From Charina bottae (lineage: Eukaryota > Chordata > Lepidosauria > Squamata > Charinaidae): a stretch of DNA of 64,000 nucleotides. How positions within the stretch are numbered: position 1 is the first letter of the stretch; each line of letters begins with the position of its first letter. A program made the translations under genes and the position numbers. The notes beneath the pieces were generated by a model that was not told where the DNA came from, made no database searches, and saw nothing but the letters and a program-made list of their open reading frames with translations. Shown in pieces: positions 45,501 to 55,650 of the stretch. The stretch lies in contig JALMGJ010000006.1 of the NCBI GenBank assembly GCA_023362775.1, positions 55,266,501-55,330,500 of the forward strand, read 5' to 3'.

Positions 45501-46335
45501 CCTTTACAGATCTAGAGTTCAATACTGAAAATCGGGGGAGATCTCTACAAGGAGACCTAAGATGTTTCTGAACTAGAAGAATTCTGCAAGAAACAGTGGG
45601 GAAAAAATCCAAAAAGCAAGGTAGAGAAAAACTTAACTACTACAGAAAACATTAAGAAGCTGTTGTTTCTGTCAGGGGTTTACAAAATGTTTGACTGAAA
45701 GAGTGTCCAAACTTCTGCACCTGCCATAGTCTCTGTGTCTTTATTTTGCAGTTTAAACAACTGCACATAAGTAGTAAATATGCATCAAATTTGCAGGAAG
45801 ATGTTATGTTTAAGTTTGTGACAGCTTTTCATTTAGGGATTCATTGAAACATAACATTGAGTTTCCTAAATAGTGGGACTTACTGACTTGTTAATATCTC
45901 TCTAATGCTAATACCTATTTGATTGCCTCTAATTACCAGACTCTGGTAACGGTTAGTTCCTATGCATAGTTTGTTCCTATGCAGTGTTAGGCATACTTAA
46001 ACACAATGTAATAAGTGGTTAGGGAAAGTTATATCTGTACAGCAATGGATTGTACTGCCCATAAAGTCAAGCTCCTGCAAGTGGTTTTGATACAGTTCAT
46101 TCCAAGTTTCATTATGACTCTTAGTTCAATATGGCCTTTAAGACTTTTTTAATATATAAATTGCTTGATGGTATCATATCATTAACTAAATGCTAAATGT
46201 ATTTTTCTTAAAACAGAATGTAATAACTGATATATCTCTCTCATTATAGCTGTGCGTTCATTATTTTATCATTTGGAACAATCTCATATGAAAGATTCTG
46301 CTATGAAACAACTCAAGATAAAATACAGTGTTTGA
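28400..46335 (+). CDS. RPAP3: RPAP3, RNA polymerase II-associated protein 3 (R2TP co-chaperone), 16 coding exons
   Basis: Coding exons: 28400-28552, 29658-29795, 30461-30574, 31667-31794, 35366-35487, 36508-36578, 36666-36797, 37309-37436, 38044-38165, 38598-38668, 38802-38918, 40029-40255, 41099-41297, 42524-42621, 43857-43957, 46250-46335. They total 2007 nt, 668 aa (human about 665). All joins are GT-AG with matching phase. Exon 2 starts at 28371, leaving 29 nt of 5' UTR. Domains: Lys-rich N-terminus with YDYEAW at 87-92, two TPR blocks (about 131-242 and 283-393), a linker, and the C-terminal RPAP3_C domain (about 535-668). The family links HSP90/HSP70 to PIH1D1 and RUVBL1/2 to assemble RNA polymerase II, snoRNPs and PIKKs, mainly in the cytoplasm. 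The start codon context is weak (C at -3). Confidence 0.97.
28585..28929 (-). mobile_element. Sauria-type SINE, full length, in RPAP3 intron 2
   Basis: On the minus strand it starts with a tRNA-like head (GGGCGTGGTAGGTCAGCGGG for box A; a 'ggaggtttgaatcc' box B), then a conserved body, then a 3' end containing GTCGGACACGACTG like the BovB end. A 14-bp target duplication TAATAGGATGATTA lies at 28571-28584 and 28930-28943. Small frames here with ACFRIARLARAGAS are SINE artefacts, repeated at 50511-50845. Confidence 0.95.
31667..36578 (+). CDS. RPAP3: RPAP3 exons 5-7, first TPR block
   Basis: Exons of 128, 122 and 71 nt encode residues 136-242. The residues expected to clamp the C-terminal carboxylate of HSP90/HSP70 are present: N137 (GNTYFKQG), N168 (PTNRASAFF), K198 and R202 (KAYSRRGAAR). 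Intron 5 is long (31795-35365) and contains an old RTE-like fragment. Intron 6 carries a hAT element whose right target duplication ends 42 bp before exon 7. Confidence 0.96.
34236..34430 (+). mobile_element. Old RTE-type retroposon fragment
   Basis: 'attatgtgccgtaaagtcattgttgac' followed by 'caggccttccaacagtgc' and '..tctatccaccttgctgctagttgtcctcttc' resembles the diverged RTE/SINE family whose copies begin 'atgtgccgtcaagtcg'. It is too decayed to type firmly. It lies in RPAP3 intron 5. Confidence 0.5.
36052..36457. mobile_element. hAT MITE in RPAP3 intron 6, next to exon 7
   Basis: The termini CAGAGCTTTCCAAACTGTGT / AGTTTGGAAAGCTCTG are inverted, with a perfect 8-bp target duplication GTCTACAC at 36044-36051 and 36458-36465. 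The internal sequence shares blocks with 4050-4245 and is longer. Only 42 bp separate its right target copy from the exon 7 start at 36508, so the usual branch-point window abuts the insertion. Confidence 0.95.
36666..36797 (+). CDS. RPAP3: RPAP3 exon 8, inter-TPR linker
   Basis: 132 nt, phase 0-0, residues 243-286. It is charged and low in conservation (a Glu/Gln/Lys-rich EEELKQLEEEQLKQK helix), as expected of the flexible linker between the two TPR blocks, and ends in the clamp-like EKDL before GNGYFK. Confidence 0.93.
37309..38668 (+). CDS. RPAP3: RPAP3 exons 9-11, second TPR block
   Basis: Exons of 128, 122 and 71 nt, the same lengths and phases as exons 5-7, encode residues 287-393. Clamp residues: N288, N319 (PANRAMAYLK), K349 and R353 (KAYARRGTAR). 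The equal exon structure indicates that one three-exon TPR module was duplicated. This block is the better known HSP90-binding one in the family. Confidence 0.96.
38802..38918 (+). CDS. RPAP3: RPAP3 exon 12, PIH1D1-binding cassette
   Basis: 117 nt, phase 0-0, residues 394-432, containing VVKPID-like LVKPIDKP. The corresponding 34-residue segment of human RPAP3 is missing from its isoform 2, which does not bind PIH1D1. This copy is 39 residues, and the part before LVKPID is diverged. Skipping would stay in frame, so the same alternative splicing is possible here. Confidence 0.9.
39260..39630 (-). mobile_element. Penelope-like element 3' relic in RPAP3 intron 12
   Basis: On the minus strand the sequence contains CTGATGAAGAACTT (about 39409 downward) followed by 'ttcaaaagcttgcacgctcctttgggtcattttg' and a second CTGATGAG at 39567 downward. 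This arrangement resembles the 3' ends of vertebrate Penelope-like elements that carry hammerhead-type motifs. No coding part is preserved, and borders are uncertain. It could instead be another retroposon with a similar ribozyme-derived end. Confidence 0.45.
40029..46335 (+). CDS. RPAP3: RPAP3 exons 13-17, variable linker and C-terminal domain
   Basis: Exon 13 (227 nt) encodes a Ser/Thr/Asn-rich, poorly conserved linker ending near KAKLLKIEEI. Exons 14-17 encode the conserved C-terminal domain: NSFQLESDFRKLK, then LYTYLKQIDPSLYPNLFQ, LLILEILRKLSESKRFDMAV and MFMSESEKK. In the family this helical domain binds RUVBL2. The last exon has a 28-codon tail including the stop. Intron 12 has a Penelope-like relic and intron 16 a Tc1 relic. 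Confidence 0.95.
44583..45873. mobile_element. Tc1-like DNA transposon relic in RPAP3 intron 16
   Basis: Long inverted ends of about 200 bp: the left (ACTCTTGGTCAAATTACATG, ..ATTTATGTGCAGTTGTTTGC) is mirrored at the right (..ACTTATGTGCAGTTGTTTAA on the complement). The interior has translated fragments such as VRNIVKKWKLHGTAEVK, which resemble the helix-turn-helix region of a Tc1 transposase, but it is riddled with stops. The same family recurs at 54256-55650. Confidence 0.8.
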
Positions 46336-46607
46336 GTCAAAAGACTTTTGTATCTGTGTATATAAATACAGCAGATTATATACTTTTTCGGAAGGACAGT
46401 TCCATATAGGCGATTATGACAAAGAGAATTTCAAGTTCATTCTGCTTTTCTGTTATGAGTTGATCCACCATGTTTTGCCTGAATCTTATTTATTTTTTCA
46501 TTTTGAACATCCTGAAGAAACAAGATTGACAGCTGTTAAAATACTTAATGAATTCCATTCTTTGTTTATTAATTGTGCGTTAAAAATTATATATTTTTGT
46601 TCTTATA

Positions 46608-46613
46608 AATAAA
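46608..46613 (+). terminator. RPAP3: RPAP3 polyadenylation signal
   Basis: AATAAA about 270 nt after the RPAP3 stop codon, the first canonical hexamer downstream of it. A GT/T-rich stretch (CTTTCAATCTTTTTTGTTC) follows within 30 nt. Confidence 0.8.
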
Positions 46614-49429
46614 TTCACAAATGCTAAATTCTTTCAATCTTTTTTGTTCATTTGCAATACTTCCAATATTTCTTGGCTGATTTTCAGGCCTAGACAAGTG
46701 AAAAATCACTTTTTTTAACTGTCATCTAATGTTTTCCATATTTTGATTATTTAGTCTTGGTGTATTTTAAGAACATTTGCTTGCTGTTAAAATTTCACTA
46801 GTCATTGTTTTTATTATGTCAATCTCTTCTTTTGAGACAGCTATCATCTTGATTGTACACTTGATTGTAATGCTTTAGGTTTATACTGTATTCCTTACAC
46901 AAGGAGCAAGATTTTCCATCTGAGTACCATGGAAGTTGCAGAACATACAGTATATAGGAAATGCTCCACAAACATTCAGCTGATCTCTTCTATGGAAAAT
47001 GGACAAAGCTTAATATATGCATTTTCTTTGTATTATAAGTAAAAAGTGATTGAATCTTTAATTACAAAACTTCATATATAACCACATTTTATTACCTCAT
47101 TCTTCCTTTAGTACTTCAAATATCATAACACATTAAGACTTAAGAGGTGATTTTTAGAAATATTTTGCTGATGTAAATACTGTAGCTCATTCCAAACAAA
47201 GGGTGGATTTAAGCATAAGCACGAAGAATACTAGCTGATGTAAGAACTGCCAATGCTTTTAACAGAGTTCTATATTTATATAGCATCCCAAAATACAAGT
47301 TCTCTGGGCAGCTTACAAAACAATCTTAAAATGTGTAAGATTATTTCACACACACACACACACACACAGTATTTTTCTATTCCATCTGTAACTTTGTATT
47401 CTTTAACTGGAAACCCTATCAGACCCTATTATTTCTCAAAATGTTCCCTGTAACCTTTTGCCCACATGGTTTCAATCACAACCACATAAGCTGGTACATC
47501 CTAATTCCAGTTTGCCCCAGTATTAAATTTATTATCATTTATTATTACTTTTAAGGAGGAAAGTCTCTCTTAACCAATCAAAGGCTGTCATGACTAATTA
47601 GGGATTATGAATTAATATTGTTTCTTCCAACAGAAAAGACAATATTTCAGATAGAAAAAGAGCTTCTGTCTAAATGTCACCAGCTATAACATGACTGAAC
47701 ACCTGATAGAAAATGGTTGTATCCCTGTTACGCTCCAATGAGGCAAGATGTCTCTTAACTAACCTCATTGAAGGGATTAGTGTTGAACAGCTAGAATTCA
47801 GCTGTACTGAACATGACTAATATGATTTGCAACACAGCAAATTCATTATGATGGTCCAATGTATTAATTCCTAAAAGGCTAAATTCAGTTAATTCAATGC
47901 ACAGTTGAACAGTCAAAAAACCTGACATAGTAAGATCATTTTTCTGTTTAAATAATAAAACCTAGCAATAATGTTTATACATTAGCAGAAGCACTAGCTG
48001 CCGGCACTCATGAAAAACTTTGCAGTGGAATTTTGATATGAACTCAAATTATCTGGTTGATATTTTACATGTCATGAAAATATTTCCTGCTTATGTATAA
48101 TACTGTAGGATGAGCTACAGTAGAGGGCATCACTTTTTAAACTATATGGCTAAATGTGATATTTGTATATTAAATGTATGTATCTCTGGCTCTTATGATT
48201 TGTGGCAATTTACAGTAATACACAATAAAAGCAAAATAAATAAGAATATAGCCATTCATAAAACAAATATTTCAATAAAACCAATATGTCCACGATACCA
48301 TCTGTAGGCACTATGAAGATAGATCACAAAAGCCCTATGAAATAGCTCAATTTTTATTACTTGGCAGAATGATGTCATGGTCTTTGCCAGCATAGCCTTC
48401 ATGAGGTAAAGGCCATGACTGAGGAACACTGGCCCCAATCTCCCATTGATCTAACCTTTCTTATATTGGGTTGAGATGGCCTCTCCAACTGCATGAATGC
48501 ACTGGACAGAATGATTCTATCTAGACAAAAAGTCCTGGAAGGACTTAGGAACCAAGATACGCAGGGCTCTAAAAGTAAAAAACAACCAATGTTTTCCAGC
48601 TGAAGCCACACTACTTTCTCAACAATCTTCCTTAAAAGGGCAGTTGTCTAAAATGCTGGGTCCATGGAAGTTCTCTTCATACCAGCACCACCTCAAAGGC
48701 ATCAGGAACAATCTCTTCCCCCCCCCCAACAAAAAAGCATTAATTACTTCCCAGATCTAGCTGCTGTTTTGGGGGTTACTGATTGGGACTATTAATAAAA
48801 TTTGTATATCAGTTCCTGATATATTCATGTTCCTTGTAGGAATGACTCAACTGCACAAAATCCATTTTTTAGACTACAGTAGTTTTGTTCTGGGATTGGG
48901 TGGGGGGGCAGAATGATGTTTAATTATATAGCTTAGGATTCTCAGAATTCCCTAGATCGATTATTTTAGATAACTAAAATGCTGGCTTTGATTTTGCTAC
49001 TTGTTCTGACACTACGCATTGTTACTTTACAGAATTTTGCTGCTGCCGCTGCCTGTAATATAAGGAGAGAATAACACTGAAATTTGTATAGAGCTGAAGT
49101 AATTATTACATACCCAATACAATCACCAATTCTTTTCTGGTAATTTAGAAGTTTGGTGAAGCTGTTACAATCCTATTGTCACTTTGGGTTTTGCTATTAA
49201 AGTGGATGATCAAGGGGCTAGACTGGAAAACTATCACAGACTGTTAAAAAATGTGTAATGTGCCTTTCTACTGAGAACATGTAGGAATTAGCATACTAAG
49301 CCTTCAAAGTTATTTACAATTTTAACACCATTCAAAATGTATGGAGACAGGCATGGATGTACATTGCAACTAAGCCGTGAATTCCTAAAAATCACTACCT
49401 TTTCTTGGAGAAACATACTTAAAAGGAGC
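46614..49429. other. Intergenic downstream of RPAP3, no gene recognised
   Basis: AT-rich. It holds a (CA)n run at about 47349-47369 and an L2/CR1-like 'tctgggcagcttacaaaacaatcttaaaa' stretch at about 47301-47331. A C-run lies at 48719-48727. No exon or RNA gene could be supported. Confidence 0.5.
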
Positions 49430-50260
49430 GATCAGAAAAAAGAAGTGATAACAGATACAATTCTAAGACCCCAAACCCAGAAATTGCTGTTTATTCCTTG
49501 AGACCATTCTGCCTCAGAGAATAATAAGAAAGAAAAATAATGCCTTAGAATAATAGCCACCCTAACCCTGAGAAAGGAGTTCTGCCTTTGGTATAAACTT
49601 AAACCTGGAAAATTCAAACCTCCTTTGTTAACTGGCCATTGAAGCTTCATCAGTAAAAAATTATGGAAGAGTTTTCCTTGATAAATGTAAAAACAAATTC
49701 ATTACTTTTCTGAAAATATTATGAATATGTAAAGTAATATCACATGGCAAGGGACATTTTTCAAAGCATTAATTATACCCCAAACATTTAAAAAGATTTA
49801 GTATTCAACTATGGGCCAAAATGTCTATACATTCTTTAAACACTTCTATGAGAAAATCATCTGGTCCTAGTGTTTTAGCATTCCTCAAACTATCAATATT
49901 GTTTAATTCCATCCATCTGGATCAGCTTAGAAAATAGCTTTTATTGGGGGAGGGGGAAGTGCTTGATAAAAAGTCTAATTTTCCATCAAATCCTTATTTT
50001 ATTAAGGATTTTTTTTTTAAAAAAAAAAGATATCTCGCATCTCCAAAATTGTTACTATCCTGGATTGGACTAAATCTCTGAAAGTATTTCTTCTTGAACT
50101 GATGTACCAGAACTTTACCTGTTTTTCTTTCTCCTGATTCCTAAAATATCTGCTGTAAACATGTTAATGAAAAATCTCTCTTAATAGAAAGCAGTTTATA
50201 GATTTTCTACATAGCATTTTGCATTTCCTTATCTAGAGAAGGATGAGTAGCAATCAATCA
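49430..50260 (-). mobile_element. Decayed L1 LINE ORF2 relic
   Basis: On the minus strand 49650-49560 reads MKLQWPVNKGGLNFPGLSLY, like the L1 ORF2 motif 'KGGL.LPNL.LY..A'. Near 49930-49840 the same strand reads SLRNAKTLGPDDF, like the L1 'L..GKSPGPDGF' of the RT domain. The order of the two is right for one L1 copy on the minus strand with internal loss. Stops and gaps are many. It shows that L1 elements exist in this genome, which supports the reading of 8626-10885. Confidence 0.68.
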
Positions 50261-50510
50261 AAATTTATTTACAGTCCAAGACCAAACACTGGATTAATAG
50301 CAAACTGAGACAATAGAAACTTACATTTATCTTCTAGCAATGCCCTTTTTCCCCCTATGTGGAATATAGAGAAGGAATATATGCCTATATGCCTTACATA
50401 CTTTATACTCAGTTACACTAAAGAATTATGAATGTTCCTTCAAATTAAAACAGGCTTGAAACTCAAAACCCATTTTCTTTTAAAAATTATGGTAACTTAA
50501 CCAATAAGCT

Positions 50511-50845
50511 AAGGGGCGTGGTGGCTCAGTGGGTAAGATGCCAGGCTTGTCGATCAGAAGATTGCAAGTTCGGAGGTTCGAGACCCTAGCCCCGCGTGAC
50601 AGAGTGAGCTCCCGCACTCGCCCCAGCTCTTGCCAACCTAGCAATTCGAAAGCATGCAAATGCAAGTAGATGAATAGGTACCACTTCGGTGGGTAGGTAA
50701 CAGCGTTCCGCACGCGCCATGCCGGCCACATGACCGTGGAAGCGTCTTCGGACAACGCTGGCTCTTAGGCTAACAAACGGAGATGAGCACCAGCCCCTAG
50801 AGTCAGACACAACTGCACAAATGTGCAGGGGAAAACTTTACCTTT
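50511..50845 (+). mobile_element. Sauria-type SINE, full length
   Basis: The tRNA-like head GGGCGTGGTGGCTCAGTGGG is box A; GAGGTTCGAGACCC is box B. The body is the same as 28585-28929, and the 3' end (AGAGTCAGACACAACTG..ACTTTACCTTT) parallels BovB. A 14-bp target duplication TTAACCAATAAGCT lies at 50497-50510 and 50846-50859. It is a clean, young-looking insertion. Confidence 0.96.
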
Positions 50846-50859
50846 TTAACCAATAAGCT

Positions 50860-52314
50860 GCCATTTTAATTTTAGAGGAGGATCCAGTTTCAAAGGAACA
50901 AGATCAAGGATGTGGTAATATATTTCTATGATATGCTAATGCATTCTAAAATGAAGAATTAAAAGATAATCTAGATGAGATTAGTTTTGATATAAATAAG
51001 AAAGTTATAAAGTCCAACATATTAGATAAGTTGCATATCAACTAAACCCACCTCACAGAAGTAAGCCTTCAGTGCTAACCCAATTGGAGACTAACTTCCT
51101 AAGTGAAGAACTTCTGTCTAACCTTGGATGAAAATTTTCATTAAAATCAAGAGTGATTTATCAAAAACACTTGGTCTATTTATTTTTATTTTTCAGAATG
51201 TCCTGGTAAAAATTGAAAAATATAGCCCAATATTTAACATAATTTTTTTTTATTCCAATGAGCATTCATTCATTCCTACCACAATGCTCAGGAAACTAAC
51301 CAATTCACAACATGCAGTGATACAATAAAACACCCATGTTAAAAAATATATAATAAATTATGAAAAATACATCAACATAGAATATTAAACTCTCTACCAT
51401 ACACTGATGTCATCAAAATTGCTACAGGTTCTCTGGAACAACTCAGTCTTTAACAGTTTCTGGAAGGGCCAGAAATCATCCTCCATTAAATGCTTTGTAT
51501 AATCAGAAAAGATCTTTAATGTGTTCTTATTTGAACCCCTGTCTATTTAATCACTGAAAAATCTCTTTTTGTGATGTAAATCTCAAAAATCTAACAATAA
51601 ACAGATGTCTTTCCTGGTCCCATGTGAGTGGGGGAGGGTTGGAATCTGATGGGTCCTCTGTTTTGTAATTGAAAGTCTATTGATAAATTGAATATCTTAT
51701 AGAAGAAAATCTTGACAAAAGCTGTAGAATGTGCCTTTTCCATATTTTTGGCAATCCTGATTTTACTTTTGTGCTTCCAATACATAGGCCGTCTATAACA
51801 ATTTGATGAATTTGCTGAAGAGTTGTCATGGCAGTCTCAGAAGCTATTTGTTTGTCATTTAATTGGGAGATACTATTTCTTATTTTATTATAGTAGTGAG
51901 TGTATTATATGGAGTACACTGATTGAATATACTACAAATTAGAGCATTCTTCTTAATTTTGAAGTGTCTTCTTTTTATAGGCATTGAGACAAGCTACTAT
52001 TTCCCAATTACATTAAACAAATTCTCATTTTTTTCAGTTATAATAAAGGAGACATGCAGCTCTGTAGATAAAATGAGGTAGAAGGTAACAGGATAGAGAG
52101 AGCTGCGTATTTTCCATTTTCTCATTAGTCAAGTATCTAATTAGTTTCTATTTCCTAGCACAAATTCAGGCTAGATATGCTCTAGTCAAATTTGAAATAT
52201 AGCCACTTGGAGGAGGAGAGCATGAATGCAAAAAGTGGCACTATCTACAGAAATGTCTCTGAGAGTTCATTAGGAAATGTAAGCAATAAAAGTGCCTTAT
52301 TAGAATTGTACAAA
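50860..52314. other. Intergenic, no recognised feature
   Basis: AT-rich sequence in which I see no gene, no clear repeat and no RNA gene. Confidence 0.5.
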
Positions 52315-52328
52315 ATATATGACAAAAA

Positions 52329-52678
52329 CAACCAAACAACCTTTGTACAGGAGGATGGCCCAACACAGGAGAAGTAACACCACAGGACCAGAGTCAGCAG
52401 TTTATCTTCATCTAAAGGAAAAAGGACACTCATTTGAGGACATTAATGTTCACATTTTAGACAGAGAAGATAGGTGGTTTGAGAGAGGGGTCAAGGAGTC
52501 CATTTATGCCAACTTGGAAAATCCTTCCTTGAATAGAGGTGGGGGCCTCAGGCACAACCTTTCCCCTATTTTCCTTCCTGCTTTGTCTTCTGTGCCTAGG
52601 AAGATTAAGACCATTTCACAAGCTCAACAGCAGCATGGTAACCTTAACGATCCTCCTTTGGATGATAAAGGGACTTAG
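52329..52678 (+). CDS. GIY-YIG endonuclease remnant of a Penelope-like element, partial
   Basis: From just inside the element the frame reads TKQPLYRRMAQHRRSNTTG, then HLKEKGHSFEDINVHIL, DREDRWFERGVKESIY and LNRGGGLRHNLSP, ending at 52678. The frame preserves the arginine of the 'RxxQH' helix and the glutamate in GVKESIY that this nuclease family uses for catalysis, but the N-terminal GIY and YIG strands are missing because the copy is 5'-truncated. It cannot be a full enzyme. No intact gene is expected here. Confidence 0.7.
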
Positions 52679-52883
52679 AAATAAACATCTCAAATAACCA
52701 TGACCTAGCCCCAGGTGTAAGGTCACACAGCAACATATTTTAGGATTCCCTTACTAACTTTGCTCAGACTGAAGAAGCTTCTTGGATAAGGAGCGAAACG
52801 TTTCCACTGAGAAAATAGAAATCCAGTTGACATGATTCAAGCTACAGACTGTTCCACCTGGATGACTGAGAACCTTCATCGAC
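52329..52883 (+). mobile_element. 5'-truncated Penelope-like retroelement with GIY-YIG remnant
   Basis: A 555-bp insertion flanked by a 14-bp target duplication ATATATGACAAAAA (52315-52328 and 52884-52897). The first part encodes the C-terminal half of a GIY-YIG-type endonuclease domain as found in Penelope-like elements; the 3' part is noncoding. At 52769-52798 it contains CTGAAGA, a 7-bp stem (GCTTCTT/AAGGAGC, loop GGAT, one G.U pair) and GAAA, like part of a hammerhead ribozyme. The 3' segment reappears at 56493-56919. Confidence 0.85.
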
Positions 52884-52897
52884 ATATATGACAAAAA

Positions 52898-54255
52898 GTA
52901 TAAAAACCTTCTCAAAGGTGGAACCTCAGAAAGACTAGATCCTAAGAAGGTGGTCATGCCACCCAACTTAGAAGGAATTATCTATTGTTGCCTCTGAAGA
53001 GAAGAGAGAGGACCCTGGCAACAGAAAGTATGTAAGATACCTTCTGTATAATTTTCCTTTAACACATTCTTTAACTAAGAACTATTGTTTTTTGTCTAAG
53101 CTTATTCAATTAATCACTTTCATTTTCACCTCACCCATCTGTTCCTTGCCTCCAAACTCTAGAACTTGCTGCTCAGAATTTACTGAGGCAAAGCACCAGG
53201 TTGGGGAAGACTGCTATAAACTTTTGAGCTACATTACAGAAGTATGGGATTCACAGATGAGACTCAGCACTTCTTCCAGATAGTTTAGCATGTTTTTAAA
53301 CTCATTGTTTCCCATTTTCGGTATGTATTTTTCTAAAATCATTTTAATTGTTTCTGCTTTAATTCCCCACCTGCTCCTGAATCTACAGAAATACATTAAA
53401 GTGTATGATGTTTACTGATGTGAATTAATTAAACTTGAGAACGGTAATAGCACAGGAACTATCTATCTTTCCTAAGCATGTTCAGTTCTTCCCAAGTTTC
53501 TAAAGAGCTTGAGGAACTAGGGAAGTACATTGAGTGACTGAAATATCCTGGTTTGATTATATTTGTAAAACCTTCCTGGTAGGAATTAACATAATATAGT
53601 CTTTAACACTGTGATCCTATTTTTGAATTATGCCCACTGTATTGGAATAGATTCATCACCCAATTGTGTCTGCCAAAGAACATAATGTTAAGCCAGAGAA
53701 ACATTGCTATGGCCACAGAATTATATGTATTTCCCCACATTCTGTCAGGTTCTCAGCTTTGACCTTTAAAAACCTCACTTCCTAAAGATTTCAGAAAGAG
53801 AAAAGGAAACTGTGATTTATTAACTGAAGGCAGAAGAAGAAGCAAAGAATTTTTATGAGCAAATAGAACATTTAGCTGGGCAAGACCAGTAAACTGAAAG
53901 AACAATTCTACATTCAATTTGTGGAATTTACTTATTCTCAAGAAAATGTGTAACCATGGGACTGTGCATATATCTGAAGGATCATTTTGCTTCAATAAGA
54001 TTTGGGCAAAGTAGCCCTTGGCAGTATCCCCACAATGAACTGCAGAGCACAATGGCTGCAATACTTTTCTGTTGAAGCAAAGTAGCCAATGAAAGCAGAC
54101 TTCTCTTGACTCAAAACTTTGAGTATGCCAAAGAACATGCCTTTCTGAGGCTCTTTGCCTCATCAAGGAGAGTAACACACCTCCACAAAACAAAGCACCT
54201 TAATGAAGCATATCAACCACAATCAACACAGGCCTATATTAAAGTTTAACATGTT
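52898..54255. other. Intergenic, possible retroelement-derived segment near 54.1 kb
   Basis: No gene was recognised. A 146-codon minus frame (54193-53753) has no domain. At 54139-54167, minus strand, TGATGA, a GGC/GCC mini-stem and GAAA occur in close order; see the finding on hammerhead-like motifs. Confidence 0.4.
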
Positions 54256-55650
54256 ACAGTTACATTCCTAGTCAAATTGTTTATTTCAATGACTCCCTGA
54301 GTGAAGGACCCTAAAATCTGTAATACAAAGTTAAGCATAATATGCTTACTATTTATGTACAGTTGCTTTCAGATTCAAAATAAGAAAGATGCAGAAGTTT
54401 GGAATCCCTTCTAGTTAGTGCAAAGCTTAAAAAAAGCTGATGTTAATAACCCCCCCCCCCAAGGTGAATGACTCAGTAGGCCTACAGCTAGCCAATTAGG
54501 TGAAGAAAATTCCACAGGTGAACAAATATTCTGAACCCTGTAACCTCTCCAGCTATGATTGTTCTGTCTACTTCCAACAACTATGAGCTCCTCAAAACAG
54601 CTGCCTGAGCATCTGAAAATAAAATCACATTTACAAGGCAGGGAAAGGCTGTAAAATAATCTCTAAATGCTCCCATATAGGAGTTTCAGTTGTGAATTAC
54701 TCTGTTAAGAAATGTTACAAATTGTAGTTGGGGAATTAACAGACTGACAGCCACGTGGGAATAATAATTCAGATCCAGTGCAATCAATTCAGAAAATAAG
54801 AAGTCAGATCCTAATTTGGAGAGTGGTCCAAGCCCTACAACATGCCGTCAGGTAAAGAGGGCTGAGCAGTGAAGATTGGTATGTCTGTTCAAGAGAACAG
54901 GCTATCTGGTTTCTAAGTAGGTAATTTCAGCCGTACAAGAGCATTCCCTGGGCCTTCTCCCTTGTTGAAAACAATGGACTACTTTCTGATTTGGGTTCCT
55001 TTGGCTCCTTCTTCCTCACTTGTTCTGCAAGCAGACCTTCATGGACCTTGGACTGAATGTTGTGGACTTCAATGATTCTAGACTAATGGACTGAAGCTGA
55101 ACAGGCTGGCTCTTCACAGTTGTTTTCAACCAACAGCTACAAGCTACAGGCAAGAGACACTGTGCAAATCCTTGTCTACCTAATTTACAGTCCCTCATTC
55201 TCAGCAGTATCTGTATCAGCTGTGTTAACTGATTTATGACCAAGCTAATAAAACAGTTGGAAACATGCTAATTGCCTCTGGTTTGTTTACCACCCAGCCT
55301 AGTGGAGGACACTAGACTTGAATATTATTGACATCTGTGGCAAAATCTCAAGCATGCAGTACAGGCAAGGAGACCTAACATATTTCTGCAAGCAAAAGTA
55401 GGCTACTGGAAATGTCTGGAATCTGTTACTTCTTAACAAGGTGTTACAAAGTATTCACTGAAAGGGTCTTCAAATTTATGCACTTGCCATGATCATTGTT
55501 TTCTTATTTTAAAACTGTAAAAAAATATGTAAATAGCATGTATATCTTCAGATTTGTAGAAAGTTGTGTTTAACACAGCATGGAAAGGTTGTGCCAGCTT
55601 CTGTTTATTTGGGGATTCATTAAAATGTACAACTTGACCAAGGGTGCCTA
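54256..55650. mobile_element. Second Tc1-like relic, middle replaced by other DNA
   Basis: Both ends match the element at 44583-45873: left '..CTAGTCAAATTGTTTATTTC..ATTTATGTACAGTTGCTTTC', right '..GGGGATTCATTAAAATG..ACTTGACCAAGG'. Inner flanks also align (AACAACTATGAGCTCCTCAA; GGAGACCTAACAT). Between about 54735 and 55365 the Tc1 homology stops and unrelated sequence takes its place. Confidence 0.75.
54735..55365. other. Unclassified insertion or replacement inside the Tc1 relic
   Basis: About 630 bp with no match to the Tc1 copy in RPAP3 intron 16. It contains a CTAATAAAACAG polyadenylation-like site at about 55242 and no open frame. It might be a solo LTR of a retroelement, judging by length and the polyadenylation-like site, but I see no clear target duplication or TG..CA boundaries, so it is left unclassified. 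Confidence 0.4.

Noticed and set aside
50511..50585. Possible tRNA gene
   Set aside because: It has boxes A and B but is the head of a SINE with target duplication; no cloverleaf acceptor stem closes.
53753..54193. 146-codon minus-strand frame
   Set aside because: No family resemblance, no splice context; a retroelement-like motif overlaps it.
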